From the NCBI RefSeq assembly GCF_030406405.1, contig NZ_JAUEPL010000038.1, positions 1 to 64,000 on the forward strand: DNA of 64,000 bases, in the 5' to 3' direction. The notes below the pieces were generated by a model. That model was not told the origin of the DNA. It saw only the letters and a program-made list of their open reading frames with translations, and ran no database searches. This document shows, piece by piece, positions 15,872 through 25,178 of the stretch. The DNA comes from Streptomyces ficellus (lineage in GTDB: Bacteria; Actinomycetota; Actinomycetes; Streptomycetales; Streptomycetaceae). How positions within the stretch are numbered: position 1 is the stretch's first letter; each line of letters begins with the position of its first letter. The translations under genes and the position numbers were made by a program.

Positions 15872-18151
15872 ATGGCCAGCAAGCCGCCCACAGGTGACCC
15901 GGTCCAGGACGCGCCGCAGGTCGCGCCGCCCCAGCACGCCGCCGCCGGGCTCCCCGCGATCGGGCACACCCTCAAGATCTCCCAGCAGCAGATGGGGGTG
16001 GCCCGCACCGCGCGCACCCTGCTCAAGGTGAACCAGAAGGACGGCTTCGACTGTCCCGGCTGCGCCTGGCCCGAGGGCGACAAGCGGCACATCGCGGAGT
16101 TCTGCGAGAACGGTGCGAAGGCCGTCGCCGAGGAGGCGACGCTGCGCCGGGTGACGCCGGACTTCTTCGCCGCCCATCCCCTCGCGGACCTCGCCACCCG
16201 CAGCGGGTACTGGCTGGGCCAGCAGGGCCGCATCACCCACCCCATGTACGCGGCCCAGGGCGCCGACCGGTACGAGCCGGTGAGCTGGGAGCGCGCCTTC
16301 GAGATCATCGCGGAGGAGCTGACGGCGCTCGACTCCCCCGACGAGGCCGTCTTCTACACCTCCGGCCGCACCAGCAACGAGGCCGCGTTCCTGCTCCAGC
16401 TCTTCGCCCGCGAGTTCGGCACCAACAACCTCCCCGACTGCTCCAACATGTGCCACGAGTCGTCCGGCTCGGCGCTGACCGAGACGATCGGCATCGGCAA
16501 GGGCAGCGTCTCGCTGGAGGACCTGCACCGCGCGGACCTGATCATCGTGGCCGGGCAGAATCCCGGCACCAACCATCCGCGCATGCTGTCCGCCCTGGAG
16601 AAGGCCAAGGCCGCGGGTGCGAAGATCATTTCGGTGAATCCGCTGCCCGAGGCGGGCCTGGAGCGGTTCAAGAACCCGCAGACCCCACTGGGCATGCTCA
16701 AGGGCGCCGCGCTCACCGACCTGTTCCTCCAGATCCGCATCGGCGGCGACCAAGCCCTCTTCCGCCTCCTCAACAAGCTGATCCTCGACAGCGACGGCGC
16801 CGTCGACGAGCGGTTCGTACGGGATCACACCCATGGGTACGAGGAGTTCGCGGCCGCCGCCAGGGCCGCCGACTGGGAGGAGACCCTCGCCGCCACCGGG
16901 CTGGAGCGCGGCGAGATCGAGCGGGCGCTGCGCATGGTCCTGGACTCGCGGCGCACCATCGTCTGCTGGGCCATGGGCCTGACCCAGCACAAGCACTCCG
17001 TGCCGACCATCCGCGAAGTGGTCAACTTCCTGCTGCTGCGCGGCAACATCGGCCGCCCGGGCGCCGGTGTCTGCCCCGTGCGGGGCCACTCCAATGTGCA
17101 GGGCGACCGCACCATGGGGATCTTCGAGCGCCCCTCGGCCGCTTTCCTGGACGCCCTGGACAGGGAGTTCGGCATCACCTCGCCCCGCCACCACGGCTTC
17201 GACGTGGTCCGCGCCATCCAGGCGCTGCGCGACGGGAAGGCCAAGGTCTTCTTCGCGATGGGCGGCAACTTCGTCGGCGCGACCCCCGACACCGGGGTCA
17301 CCGAGGCCGCCATGCGCAAGGCCCGCCTCACCGTGCACGTGTCGACCAAGCTCAACCGCTCGCACGCGGTCACCGGCAGGCGCGCGTTGATCCTGCCCAC
17401 GCTGGGCCGCACCGACAAGGACGTACAGGAAGCGGGCAAGCAGTTCGTGACCGTCGAGGACTCCATGGGGCTGGTCCACGCCTCACGTGGGAACCTGCCG
17501 CCCGCCAGCCCCCACCTGCTGTCCGAGCCGGCCATCGTGGCGCGCATGGCGCGGGCCGTGCTGGGCGCCGCCTCCGCCACACCCTGGGAGGAGTTCGAGC
17601 GGGACTACGCCACGATCCGCGACAGCATCGCGCGCGTGGTGCCGGGCTTCGAGGACTTCAACGCCAGGATCGCCCGCCCGGGCGGCTTCGCCCTGCCGCA
17701 CGCCCCGCGCGACGAGCGCCGTTTCCCGACCCCGACCGGCAAGGCCCATTTCACCGCCGCTCCCGTCGAGTACCCCCAGGTCCCCGAAGGCCGGCTGCTG
17801 CTGCAGACGCTGCGCTCCCACGATCAGTACAACACCACGATCTACGGCCTGGACGACCGCTACCGGGGCATCAAGGGCGGCCGCCGCGTGGTCCTGGTGC
17901 ACCCCGACGACGCGGCCGTGCGCGGCCTCGCCGATGGCGCCTACGCCGACCTCGTCAGCGAGTGGACGGACGGCACCGAGCGCCGCGCGGCGGGTTTCCG
18001 CGTCGTCCACTACCCCACCGCGCGGGGCTGCGCCGCCGCGTACTACCCGGAGACGAACGTCCTCGTGCCGCTGGAGGCCACCGCCGACGTCAGCAACACC
18101 CCCGCCAGCAAGTCCGTGATCGTGCGTCTGGAACAATCGCCGCCCACCTGA
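15872..18151 (+). CDS. Molybdopterin-dependent oxidoreductase, FdhF/YdeP family
   Basis: A 759-residue protein of the formate dehydrogenase alpha-like superfamily. Features: N-terminal CPGCAWP, the molybdopterin-domain block FYTSGRTSNEAAFLLQLFAR, SNMCHESSG, AGQNPGTNHPRM, and the C-terminal molydopterin dinucleotide-binding domain (LLLQTLRSHDQYNTTIYG). The classical N-terminal four-Cys Fe-S motif is lacking, as expected for YdeP proteins. The physiological substrate is unknown; E. coli YdeP is linked to acid resistance. No Tat signal, so cytoplasmic. Start ATG at 15872 after GAGGGGGAGCGCG. Divergent from polA and sharing its promoter type. Confidence 0.9.
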   Translation: MASKPPTGDPVQDAPQVAPPQHAAAGLPAIGHTLKISQQQMGVARTARTLLKVNQKDGFDCPGCAWPEGDKRHIAEFCENGAKAVAEEATLRRVTPDFFAAHPLADLATRSGYWLGQQGRITHPMYAAQGADRYEPVSWERAFEIIAEELTALDSPDEAVFYTSGRTSNEAAFLLQLFAREFGTNNLPDCSNMCHESSGSALTETIGIGKGSVSLEDLHRADLIIVAGQNPGTNHPRMLSALEKAKAAGAKIISVNPLPEAGLERFKNPQTPLGMLKGAALTDLFLQIRIGGDQALFRLLNKLILDSDGAVDERFVRDHTHGYEEFAAAARAADWEETLAATGLERGEIERALRMVLDSRRTIVCWAMGLTQHKHSVPTIREVVNFLLLRGNIGRPGAGVCPVRGHSNVQGDRTMGIFERPSAAFLDALDREFGITSPRHHGFDVVRAIQALRDGKAKVFFAMGGNFVGATPDTGVTEAAMRKARLTVHVSTKLNRSHAVTGRRALILPTLGRTDKDVQEAGKQFVTVEDSMGLVHASRGNLPPASPHLLSEPAIVARMARAVLGAASATPWEEFERDYATIRDSIARVVPGFEDFNARIARPGGFALPHAPRDERRFPTPTGKAHFTAAPVEYPQVPEGRLLLQTLRSHDQYNTTIYGLDDRYRGIKGGRRVVLVHPDDAAVRGLADGAYADLVSEWTDGTERRAAGFRVVHYPTARGCAAAYYPETNVLVPLEATADVSNTPASKSVIVRLEQSPPT

Positions 18152-18213
18152 GCGTTTGCTCAGGCTGCACGGCAGAGCAGGGACACGACGGTACGACGAT
18201 CGGAGCCGGCCCC

Positions 18214-18732
18214 ATGGGCGAGCAGACACACGTGAAGTTCCCGCAAGAGGTCCTCGACGAGTACGCCACGCTCGGTGTGGACCTGCCCGCCCTGTTCTCC
18301 GCCGGTCACCTCGGCAACCGCATGGGTGTGCAGATCCTTGAGGCGTCGGCGGAGCGCGTCGTCGGCACCATGCCGGTCGAGGGAAACACCCAGCCGTACG
18401 GGCTGCTGCACGGCGGCGCCTCCGCCGTCCTCGCCGAGACCCTCGGCTCGGTCGGCTCGATGCTCCACGGCGGCGTCTCCAAGATCGCCGTCGGTGTGGA
18501 CCTGAACTGCACGCACCACCGGGGCGTGCGCAGCGGACTGGTGACCGGTGTGGCCACCCCCGTCCACCGCGGACGCTCCACCGCCACGTACGAGATCGTC
18601 ATCACCGACGAGCAGGACAAGCGGGTCTGCACGGCCCGCCTGACCTGCCTGCTGCGCGACGCCTCCCCCAAGGACGCGGACGGCATCCCCGCGCCCGGCG
18701 CCGCCGGGGGCACGGACTCACCGGCGGCCTGA
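18214..18732 (+). CDS. PaaI-type hotdog-fold thioesterase
   Basis: A 172-residue acyl-CoA thioesterase of the PaaI/4-hydroxybenzoyl-CoA group. The signature GLLHGGASAVLAETLGSVGS holds the HGG active-site region, followed by VGVDLNCTHHRGVRSGLVTG. The N-terminal 40 residues are helical. Cytoplasmic; the acyl group is not predictable, although the aromatic/short-chain acyl type is usual. It lies 62 bp after the oxidoreductase gene in the same direction and may be co-transcribed. Confidence 0.9.
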   Translation: MGEQTHVKFPQEVLDEYATLGVDLPALFSAGHLGNRMGVQILEASAERVVGTMPVEGNTQPYGLLHGGASAVLAETLGSVGSMLHGGVSKIAVGVDLNCTHHRGVRSGLVTGVATPVHRGRSTATYEIVITDEQDKRVCTARLTCLLRDASPKDADGIPAPGAAGGTDSPAA

Positions 18733-19128
18733 CGCGCCGCCCGGCCCGGCCCGTCATCCGCGTCCGGCCCGGCGCCCTCCCGTACCGCCGCTCTCCGTCG
18801 CTCTCCGTCGCCGACTCGCCGAGCCCCCGCCGGGTGGGCGGCGTCCGCGCGGGAGAAGACCGGCTGACGGTGTTCCGCCGCGCCCCGCGGCACCGGGTCG
18901 TCGTCAGCGGCCCTGCCGGCACCCGCGCCCGCCCGGCACCGAGCCGGGGCCCGGGCCACCCCCGTACCCCACATCCGGGCGGCTTTCGGGACCGCGCCCG
19001 CCGCCCGCAGGGGCCTGTGAGCGTGACGATCACGCGGGACGCACGTGCCCATCCCACCGCTTCCGCCCCAGCGACACCGGACGGCATCGGACACCACCAG
19101 CCCGCAACACCCGGAAAAGCCAGTGCCA
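18733..19128. other. Long intergenic region without recognised gene
   Basis: About 400 bp after the thioesterase. A 10-bp tandem duplication (CTCTCCGTCG twice, 18791-18810) lies near the gene end. Overlapping open frames here are GC artefacts with no ribosome-binding sites. Confidence 0.6.
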
Positions 19129-19157
19129 TTGTGTGACCGAAGGTGACCGCCTAGCGT
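19129..19157 (+). promoter_or_regulatory. Candidate promoter of a leaderless lipoprotein transcript
   Basis: TTGTGT and TAGCGT are 17 bp apart, and only 6 nt separate the -10 from the ATG at 19164. A start site at the A of the ATG would give a leaderless mRNA; no Shine-Dalgarno is present. Confidence 0.45.
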
Positions 19158-19163
19158 TGCCGC

Positions 19164-19676
19164 ATGAGGTTCACCGGCCGCCCCGGAGCAGGCCGGCGCG
19201 CCGCGGCCGCCGGGCCGGCGCTATGCGCGCTGCTCATCGCCCCTGCCACGACCGGCTGTTCGCAATCCGGACCCCCCGCACCGCACAGCGGCACACCTGC
19301 CGACATCTGCACCAGCCTCGTGTCCCACTGGGCCAAGCAGGCCATCGACGACAGCAGTTGGGCGGGGCTCGACTGGGAACAGAAGGGCCTGTCCAACGAA
19401 CAGCTGACCATCCACGACGACGTGGTCGCCGCCGCCCGCGCCGCCGAGCGCCGCGAAGGCCGCGAGGCGGCGATACGGCTGATCGACCGCCGCGCGCGGC
19501 AGCGATGCGAGGCGGCCAACGGCGCCACCGGCAGCTCGCAGAACTGGCGGCCCACCACGACGACGGTCACCCCGCCACCGGTCACGACGACCGAGCGGAC
19601 ACCATCTCGACGTAACACTGCGTTACCCATCCGCAATGCGGAAGAGGCCGGATCACCCGCCCCGGCCCCCGGGTGA
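19164..19676 (+). CDS. Putative lipoprotein of unknown function
   Basis: A 170-residue protein with an Arg-rich n-region, a short hydrophobic core and a lipobox-like APATTGC around residues 26-32, so it is likely anchored to the outer face of the membrane. The mature part has two further Cys (ADICTSLV and RQRCEAA), which could form a disulfide, an Ala/Arg/Glu-rich helical middle and a Thr/Pro-rich tail. No known domain recognised. It stands alone upstream of livK. Confidence 0.7.
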   Translation: MRFTGRPGAGRRAAAAGPALCALLIAPATTGCSQSGPPAPHSGTPADICTSLVSHWAKQAIDDSSWAGLDWEQKGLSNEQLTIHDDVVAAARAAERREGREAAIRLIDRRARQRCEAANGATGSSQNWRPTTTTVTPPPVTTTERTPSRRNTALPIRNAEEAGSPAPAPG

Positions 19677-20026
19677 ACCCCCTGCCAGGCGTGTGGGGAC
19701 CCAGACCCCTGTCAGGACCAAGATCGGCCCAAGCCCCTTAGCGGAACTGGGCATTCTCACTATGTGAGCGGAGTGGCTGCGACCGGAAAACGCGTATCTG
19801 TCCACACCTCACACACGCTCTCTCCCATCCGGCATAACAAGACAGTCACATCCTGACTCCCATGTTCCCGGACTCCGCCGGCTGCGCTTAGAGTCACCGC
19901 CAGTCACCGCGCCGCCGGGCGCGACTGCTGCACGGTCAGTACCTATCCAGTGCGTACCAACCCAGTGCGGCCCGGCGACCACACGGCACCTCACCTCGAG
20001 GGGGCCGCGCCAGGAAAGGACTCATC
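19677..20026. other. Upstream region of livK
   Basis: A 350-bp gap expected to carry the liv promoter. It holds a 13-bp palindrome, CTCACTATGTGAG (19756-19768), and a short direct repeat AGTCACCGC (twice near 19892-19909). No confident -35/-10 pair was found. The region is less GC-rich than the genes around it. Confidence 0.45.
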
Positions 20027-21262
20027 GTGCGACACCGTTCCTTGCTCATCCTCACCACCGTGCTCACCACGGGGGCACTCACCCTCACCGCCTGCGGATC
20101 GCGCGACGACAGCAAGGGCAGTGGCGGGGACAACGGTGGCAAGACGACCGTCGTCATAGGCGTCGACGCTCCGCTCACCGGATCTCTTTCCGCACTCGGC
20201 CAGGGCATCAAGAACTCCGTCGACTTGGCGGTACAGACGGCCAACAAGAACAACGAGGTCCCGGGCGTCACCTTCAAGATCGAAGCCCTCGACGACCAGG
20301 CCGTCCCCGCCTCCGGCCAGCAGAACGCCACCAAACTCGTCGGCATGAAGGACGTCCTCGGCGTCGTCGGCCCGCTGAACTCCGGCGTCTCCCAGTCCAT
20401 GCAGGGCGTCTTCGCCAAGGCGAACCTGGCACAGGTCTCCCCCGCCAACACCAACCCGGCACTCAGCCAGGGCGACAAGTGGGGCTCCGGCGAGCTGAAG
20501 CGCCCGTTCAACACGTACTTCCGCACCGCCACCACCGACGTCATCCAGGGCCGCTTCGCCGCCCAGTACCTCTACAACGACGCCAAGAAGCGCAAGGTCT
20601 ACGTCGTCAACGACAAGCAGACCTACGGCGCCGGTCTCGCCGCGATCTTCTCCAAGGAGTTCCAGCGCCTCGGCGGCAAGGTCGTCGGCACCGACAGCGT
20701 CACCGTGAAGGAGACCGACTTCTCCTCCACCGCCGACAAGATCAAGAGCTCCGGCGCGGACTCCGTCTACTTCGGCGGCCAGTACCCCGAGGGCGGCCTG
20801 CTCTCCGACCAGGTCAAGAAGGCCGGCGCGAAGATCCCCACCATGGGCGGCGACGGCATCTACGACCCGCAGTTCATCAAGGCCTCCGGCGAGCCCAACG
20901 AGGGTGACCTCGCCACCTCCGTCGGCTTCCCCGTCGAAAAGCTCCCCACCGCCAAGAAGTTCATCGCCGACTACAAGGCGGCCGGCTACAAGGACCCGTA
21001 CGCGGCCTACGGCGGCTACTCCTACGACGCCGCCTGGGCCATCATCCAGGCCGTCAAGGCCGTCGTCGCCGACAACGACGGCAAGGTCCCGGCCGACGCC
21101 CGCGAGAAGGTCGTCGAGGCCATGTCGAAGGTCTCCTTCGACGGTGTGACCGGCAAGGTCTCCTTCGACCAGTACGGCGACACCACCAACAAGCAGCTCA
21201 CCGTGTACCAGGTCAAGGGCGGCGAGTGGAAGGACGTCAAGTCCGCCACCTTCGAGGACTGA
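20027..21262 (+). CDS. livK: Branched-chain amino acid ABC transporter, substrate-binding lipoprotein
   Basis: A 411-residue extracytoplasmic binding protein for Leu/Ile/Val or related compounds (HAAT family). Signal peptide with lipobox LTLTAC at residues 20-25, followed by a Ser/Gly/Asp linker. The type I periplasmic fold follows, with VVIGVDAPLTGSLSALGQGI, GVVGPLNSGVSQSM and AAYGGYSYDAAWAIIQAVKA. Start is GTG at 20027 with AGGAAAGGA upstream. It is the first gene of the liv operon and is separated from livH by a strong hairpin, as often seen where the binding protein is made in excess. Confidence 0.95.
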   Translation: MRHRSLLILTTVLTTGALTLTACGSRDDSKGSGGDNGGKTTVVIGVDAPLTGSLSALGQGIKNSVDLAVQTANKNNEVPGVTFKIEALDDQAVPASGQQNATKLVGMKDVLGVVGPLNSGVSQSMQGVFAKANLAQVSPANTNPALSQGDKWGSGELKRPFNTYFRTATTDVIQGRFAAQYLYNDAKKRKVYVVNDKQTYGAGLAAIFSKEFQRLGGKVVGTDSVTVKETDFSSTADKIKSSGADSVYFGGQYPEGGLLSDQVKKAGAKIPTMGGDGIYDPQFIKASGEPNEGDLATSVGFPVEKLPTAKKFIADYKAAGYKDPYAAYGGYSYDAAWAIIQAVKAVVADNDGKVPADAREKVVEAMSKVSFDGVTGKVSFDQYGDTTNKQLTVYQVKGGEWKDVKSATFED

Positions 21263-21297
21263 TCACCCCGCACTGCCCCGCACCGAACTGAACCAAG

Positions 21298-21330
21298 CCG
21301 CGCGAGGGCGCAAACAGCGCCCTCGCGCGG
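21298..21330 (+). terminator. Intercistronic hairpin between livK and livH
   Basis: A perfect 14-bp stem (CCGCGCGAGGGCGC, 21298-21311, with its complement at 21317-21330) and an AAACA loop. There is no T-run. It may stop part of the transcripts or protect the livK mRNA 3' end. Confidence 0.75.
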
Positions 21331-21364
21331 ACTCATATCCGACACGCTCATCGGAGGCCCTGCG

Positions 21365-22297
21365 GTGAACGAACTGCCGCAACAGCTGGCCAACGGCCTG
21401 GCCCTCGGCGCCCTTTATGGTCTGATCGCCATCGGGTACACCATGGTCTACGGCATCGTCCAGCTCATCAACTTCGCCCACGGCGAGATCTTCATGATCG
21501 GGGGCTTCGGTGCCCTCGCCACGTACACGATCCTCCCCAGCGGCATATCCATAGCCGTCGCCCTGCCCCTCATGCTCATCGGCGGCGCGATCGTGTCCGT
21601 GGCGGTGGCCACCGCCGCCGAACGCTTCGCCTACCGGCCCCTGCGCGGCGCCCCCCGCCTCGCCCCGCTGATCACGGCGATCGGCCTGTCGATCGCCCTC
21701 CAGCAACTCGTCTGGCGCTTCTACCCCGGCGCCAAGGGACCCGTCAGCTTCCCCGAGTTCACCGGCGAATCGTTCAAGATCCTGGGCAACCTGGCCATCT
21801 CCCGCGCCGACGCGTTCGTCCTCGCCGCCGCCCCGCTGTGCATGCTCGCCCTCGGCCTCTTCGTCTCCAAGAGCCGCAGCGGCCGCGCCATGCAGGCCAC
21901 CGCCCAGGACCCGGACACCGCCAAGCTCATGGGCATCAACACCGACCGCATCATCGTGATGGCCTTCGCCATCGGCGCGGCCTTCGCCGCCGTCGCGGCG
22001 GTCGCCGAAGGCCTCGACAAGGGCCAGATCCGCTTCGAGATGGGCTTCCTGCTGGGCCTCAAGGCCTTCACCGCCGCCGTCCTCGGCGGCATCGGCAACA
22101 TCTACGGCGCCATGGTCGGCGGCGTCGCCCTCGGCATCGTCGAAACACTCTCCATCGCCTACGTGCAGGACATCCCCGGCATGGAGCAGTTCGGCGGCGG
22201 CGCCTGGAAGGACGTATGGGCCTTCTCGCTACTCATCCTCGTGCTGCTCTTCAGGCCACAAGGACTGCTCGGCGAACGCGTCGCGGACAGGGCGTGA
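21365..22297 (+). CDS. livH: Branched-chain amino acid ABC transporter permease LivH
   Basis: A 310-residue integral membrane permease with about eight hydrophobic helices. Family blocks: GLALGALYGLIAIGYTMVYG near the N-terminus, INFAHGEIFMIGGF, and GRAMQATAQDPDTAKLMGIN, the cytoplasmic loop that contacts the ATPase. GTG start at 21365. It pairs with LivM to form the channel. Confidence 0.95.
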   Translation: MNELPQQLANGLALGALYGLIAIGYTMVYGIVQLINFAHGEIFMIGGFGALATYTILPSGISIAVALPLMLIGGAIVSVAVATAAERFAYRPLRGAPRLAPLITAIGLSIALQQLVWRFYPGAKGPVSFPEFTGESFKILGNLAISRADAFVLAAAPLCMLALGLFVSKSRSGRAMQATAQDPDTAKLMGINTDRIIVMAFAIGAAFAAVAAVAEGLDKGQIRFEMGFLLGLKAFTAAVLGGIGNIYGAMVGGVALGIVETLSIAYVQDIPGMEQFGGGAWKDVWAFSLLILVLLFRPQGLLGERVADRA

Positions 22298-22302
22298 GAA
22301 CC

Positions 22303-24045
22303 ATGACCACAGACACCACCACCCTCAAGACCCCCGAGCCGACCGCGGACACCGCCACCGGCACCGGACCCCTGTACTGGACCGTCGCCCTCGGCGGCGT
22401 CGCCACCATCGCCAGCACGTTCCTCTCCTGGACGTACACCGCCGAATTCCCCGGCGACCTCACCGTCTACGGCTACCCGGGCGGCCTCCAGGTCCTCACC
22501 CTCGTCGCCGGCGCGCTCCTGGTGCTCTTCGCACTGGCCGCCCTCGACACCAAGGGCCTGCGCTGGCTCACCCCCGCCGGCGCCAACAAGCCCCTCAAGC
22601 TCCTCGCCCTCGGCGCGTTCGGCACCACCTGGTACACCGTCCTCGCCATCGCCGTCGAGCTCGGCGGCCTGGTCAACCTGGAGCCCGGCGGCTTCGTCGC
22701 CGCCGTCGCCACCCTCATCCCCCTCGCGGCACTCCGGCTCCCCGACGACGCCCGCCCGCTCAGCCGGCCCAAGGAACTCCCCTCCTGGGCCGAGATCCTC
22801 ATCATTGTCGCCGCGTTCGCCATCGGCCTGTACGCCGTCACCTACGGCATCGACACCGAGTACCCCGAGCTGTTCATCGGCTACCTCATCACCCTCGGCT
22901 TCGCCGTCGCCGCGCTGATCAAAGCCGGACTCGTCCAGCGCTTCTCGGCACTGACCGCCACATACCGCGGCATCGCCGTCATCGCGGCCTTCGTCGCCGC
23001 CGCGGCGTTCCCCTTCACCCAGAGCACCGACCAGTACACCCTGATCGCGGTCAACATCCTCATCTTCGCGACCGTCGCCCTGGGCCTCAACGTCGTCGTC
23101 GGCCTCGCCGGCCTCCTCGACCTCGGATACGTCGCCTTCCTCGGCGTCGGCGCCTACACCGCCGCCATCGTCTCCGGATCGACCGCCTCCGCCTTCGACA
23201 TCCAGTTCCCCTTCTGGGCCGCCGTCCTCACCGGCGCCGTCGTCTCACTGATCTTCGGCGTCGTCATCGGCGCGCCCACCCTGCGGCTGCGCGGCGACTA
23301 CCTCGCCATCGTCACCCTCGGCTTCGGCGAGATCTTCCGCATCGTCATGCTCAACCTCGACGGCGAATCGGGACCACAGATCACCAACGGCCCCAACGGC
23401 ATCCCCAACATCCCCGACCTCAACTTCTTCGGGTACGACTTCGGGGAACCCCACACCGTCCTCGGCATGGAACTCGGCTCCTACGCCAACTACTACCTGC
23501 TGATGCTGCTCGCGATGATCCTCGTCGTGCTGGTCTTCAGCCGCGCGCAGAACTCCCGCATCGGCCGCGCCTGGGTCGCCATCCGCGAGGACGAGACCGC
23601 GGCGACGGCCATGGGCATCAACGGCTTCCGCGTCAAGCTCATCGCCTTCGCGCTCGGCGCCACGCTCGCCGGCCTCGCCGGCACCGTGCAGGCCCACGTA
23701 CAGAGCACCGTGGTCCCCGAGATGTACCAGTTCGCCGGCCCCGTGCCACCCAACTCGGCGTTCCTCCTCGCGGCCGTCATCCTCGGCGGCATGGGCACCA
23801 TCAGCGGACCCCTGCTCGGCGCCTCCCTGCTCTACCTCATCCCGGCCAAGCTGGAATTCCTCAAGGACTACCAGCTCCTCGGCTTCGGCATCGCGCTCAT
23901 CCTGCTGATGCGCTTCCGCCCCGAAGGCCTCATCGCCAACCGGCGCGCCCAGCTCGAATACCACGAGACCGGCCAACTCGACGTACCACAGCAGCAGAAG
24001 CTGACCGACGACCCGGCGGCCGGCACGGCGAAGGCGGGGGCGTGA
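22303..24045 (+). CDS. livM: Branched-chain amino acid ABC transporter permease LivM
   Basis: A 580-residue permease. The C-terminal half (about 250-560) is the conserved LivM part, with LNVVVGLAGLLDLGYVAFLG, GAPTLRLRGDYLAIVTLGFG and RIGRAWVAIREDETAATAMG. The N-terminal half adds roughly six more hydrophobic segments, longer than E. coli LivM (425 residues) but usual for Streptomyces. Start ATG at 22303, five bases after the livH stop; its stop overlaps the livG start (GTGA). Confidence 0.95.
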   Translation: MTTDTTTLKTPEPTADTATGTGPLYWTVALGGVATIASTFLSWTYTAEFPGDLTVYGYPGGLQVLTLVAGALLVLFALAALDTKGLRWLTPAGANKPLKLLALGAFGTTWYTVLAIAVELGGLVNLEPGGFVAAVATLIPLAALRLPDDARPLSRPKELPSWAEILIIVAAFAIGLYAVTYGIDTEYPELFIGYLITLGFAVAALIKAGLVQRFSALTATYRGIAVIAAFVAAAAFPFTQSTDQYTLIAVNILIFATVALGLNVVVGLAGLLDLGYVAFLGVGAYTAAIVSGSTASAFDIQFPFWAAVLTGAVVSLIFGVVIGAPTLRLRGDYLAIVTLGFGEIFRIVMLNLDGESGPQITNGPNGIPNIPDLNFFGYDFGEPHTVLGMELGSYANYYLLMLLAMILVVLVFSRAQNSRIGRAWVAIREDETAATAMGINGFRVKLIAFALGATLAGLAGTVQAHVQSTVVPEMYQFAGPVPPNSAFLLAAVILGGMGTISGPLLGASLLYLIPAKLEFLKDYQLLGFGIALILLMRFRPEGLIANRRAQLEYHETGQLDVPQQQKLTDDPAAGTAKAGA

Positions 24046-25178
24046 CCACCATGACGACCACGACCACCACCACGACCACCACCGCGCACACCGCGGCCAC
24101 CGTCCTCGACGCGAGCGGCGTCACCATGCGCTTCGGCGGCCTCACCGCCGTACGCTCCGTCGACCTCACCGTCCGCGAAGGCGAGATCGTCGGCCTCATC
24201 GGCCCCAACGGCGCGGGCAAGACGACCTTCTTCAACTGCCTCACCGGGCTGTACGTCCCCACCGAGGGCAAGGTCAGCTACAAGGGCACCGTACTGCCCC
24301 CCAAGCCACACCTGGTGACCAAAGCCGGCATCGCCCGCACCTTCCAGAACATCCGGCTCTTCGCCAACATGACCGTCCTGGAGAACGTCCTCGTCGGACG
24401 CCACACCCGGACCAAGGAAGGCCTCTGGTCCGCGCTCCTGCGCGGCCCCGGCTTCAAGAAGGCCGAAGCCGCGTCGCACGAACGTGCCATGGAACTGCTG
24501 GAGTTCATCGGCCTGGAGCACAAGGCCGACCACCTGGCCCGCAACCTCCCCTACGGCGAACAGCGCAAGCTGGAGATCGCCCGGGCCCTGGCCAGCGACC
24601 CCGGCCTGCTCCTGCTGGACGAGCCCACGGCCGGCATGAACCCCCAGGAGACGCGGGCCGCCGAAGAACTGATCTTCGCCATCCGCGACAAGGGCGTCGC
24701 CGTCCTCGTCATCGAGCACGACATGCGCTTCATCTTCAACCTCTGCGACCGCGTCGCCTGCCTCGTCCAGGGCCAGAAGCTCATCGAAGGCACGCCGGCG
24801 GTCGTCCAGGGCGACGAACGCGTCGTCGCCGCGTACCTCGGCACCCCCTTCGAGGGCGAACCCGGCACGGCGGAAGCCGCCGAGGTCGCCGCGGCGGAGG
24901 CGGCGGCGGGCCCGGTATCCGAGGCCCAGGCCCCGTCCGGGGCGGCTGACGCGGCCGACCCGCCTGCCCCGGCTGCCCCGGCTGACGCGGCCGACCCGGT
25001 TGACCCGGCCGACCCGGCCGACCCGGCCGACGGTGACCCCGTCACCGCGGCGGCCGACGCCGCGGAGGACGCCACCGGCAGGGTCGACACCGCCGCGGAA
25101 GCGGCCGACACCACCACGGCCGACACCGACCCTTCCGCGGACGCGCACAGCACCACCACAGAAGGAGACTCCAAGTGA
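24042..25178 (+). CDS. livG: Branched-chain amino acid ABC transporter ATPase LivG, with long disordered tail
   Basis: A 378-residue protein. Residues about 18-275 form the ATPase: Walker A GLIGPNGAGKTTFFN, Q-loop region ARTFQNIRLF, LPYGEQRKLEIARAL as a signature variant, Walker B LLLLDEPTAGMN, H-loop VIEHDM. About 100 extra residues at the C-terminus consist of Ala/Asp/Pro/Glu/Thr and include a nine-base coding tandem repeat (ADPVDPADPADPADG). The N-terminus has ten consecutive Thr codons of the ACC/ACG type. The usual family length is about 255-300. GTG start overlaps the livM stop; an ATG three codons later is possible. Confidence 0.93.
   Translation: MTTMTTTTTTTTTTAHTAATVLDASGVTMRFGGLTAVRSVDLTVREGEIVGLIGPNGAGKTTFFNCLTGLYVPTEGKVSYKGTVLPPKPHLVTKAGIARTFQNIRLFANMTVLENVLVGRHTRTKEGLWSALLRGPGFKKAEAASHERAMELLEFIGLEHKADHLARNLPYGEQRKLEIARALASDPGLLLLDEPTAGMNPQETRAAEELIFAIRDKGVAVLVIEHDMRFIFNLCDRVACLVQGQKLIEGTPAVVQGDERVVAAYLGTPFEGEPGTAEAAEVAAAEAAAGPVSEAQAPSGAADAADPPAPAAPADAADPVDPADPADPADGDPVTAAADAAEDATGRVDTAAEAADTTTADTDPSADAHSTTTEGDSK

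Noticed and set aside
15749..17479. Extension of the polA frame to a 1479-residue protein
   Set aside because: Upstream part shadows the divergent oxidoreductase gene and lacks polymerase-family similarity; the damage-type promoter lies at 15756-15778.
18733..19128. Small genes in the gap after the thioesterase
   Set aside because: Frames on both strands lack ribosome-binding sites and recognisable sequence; composition is that of GC-rich spacer.
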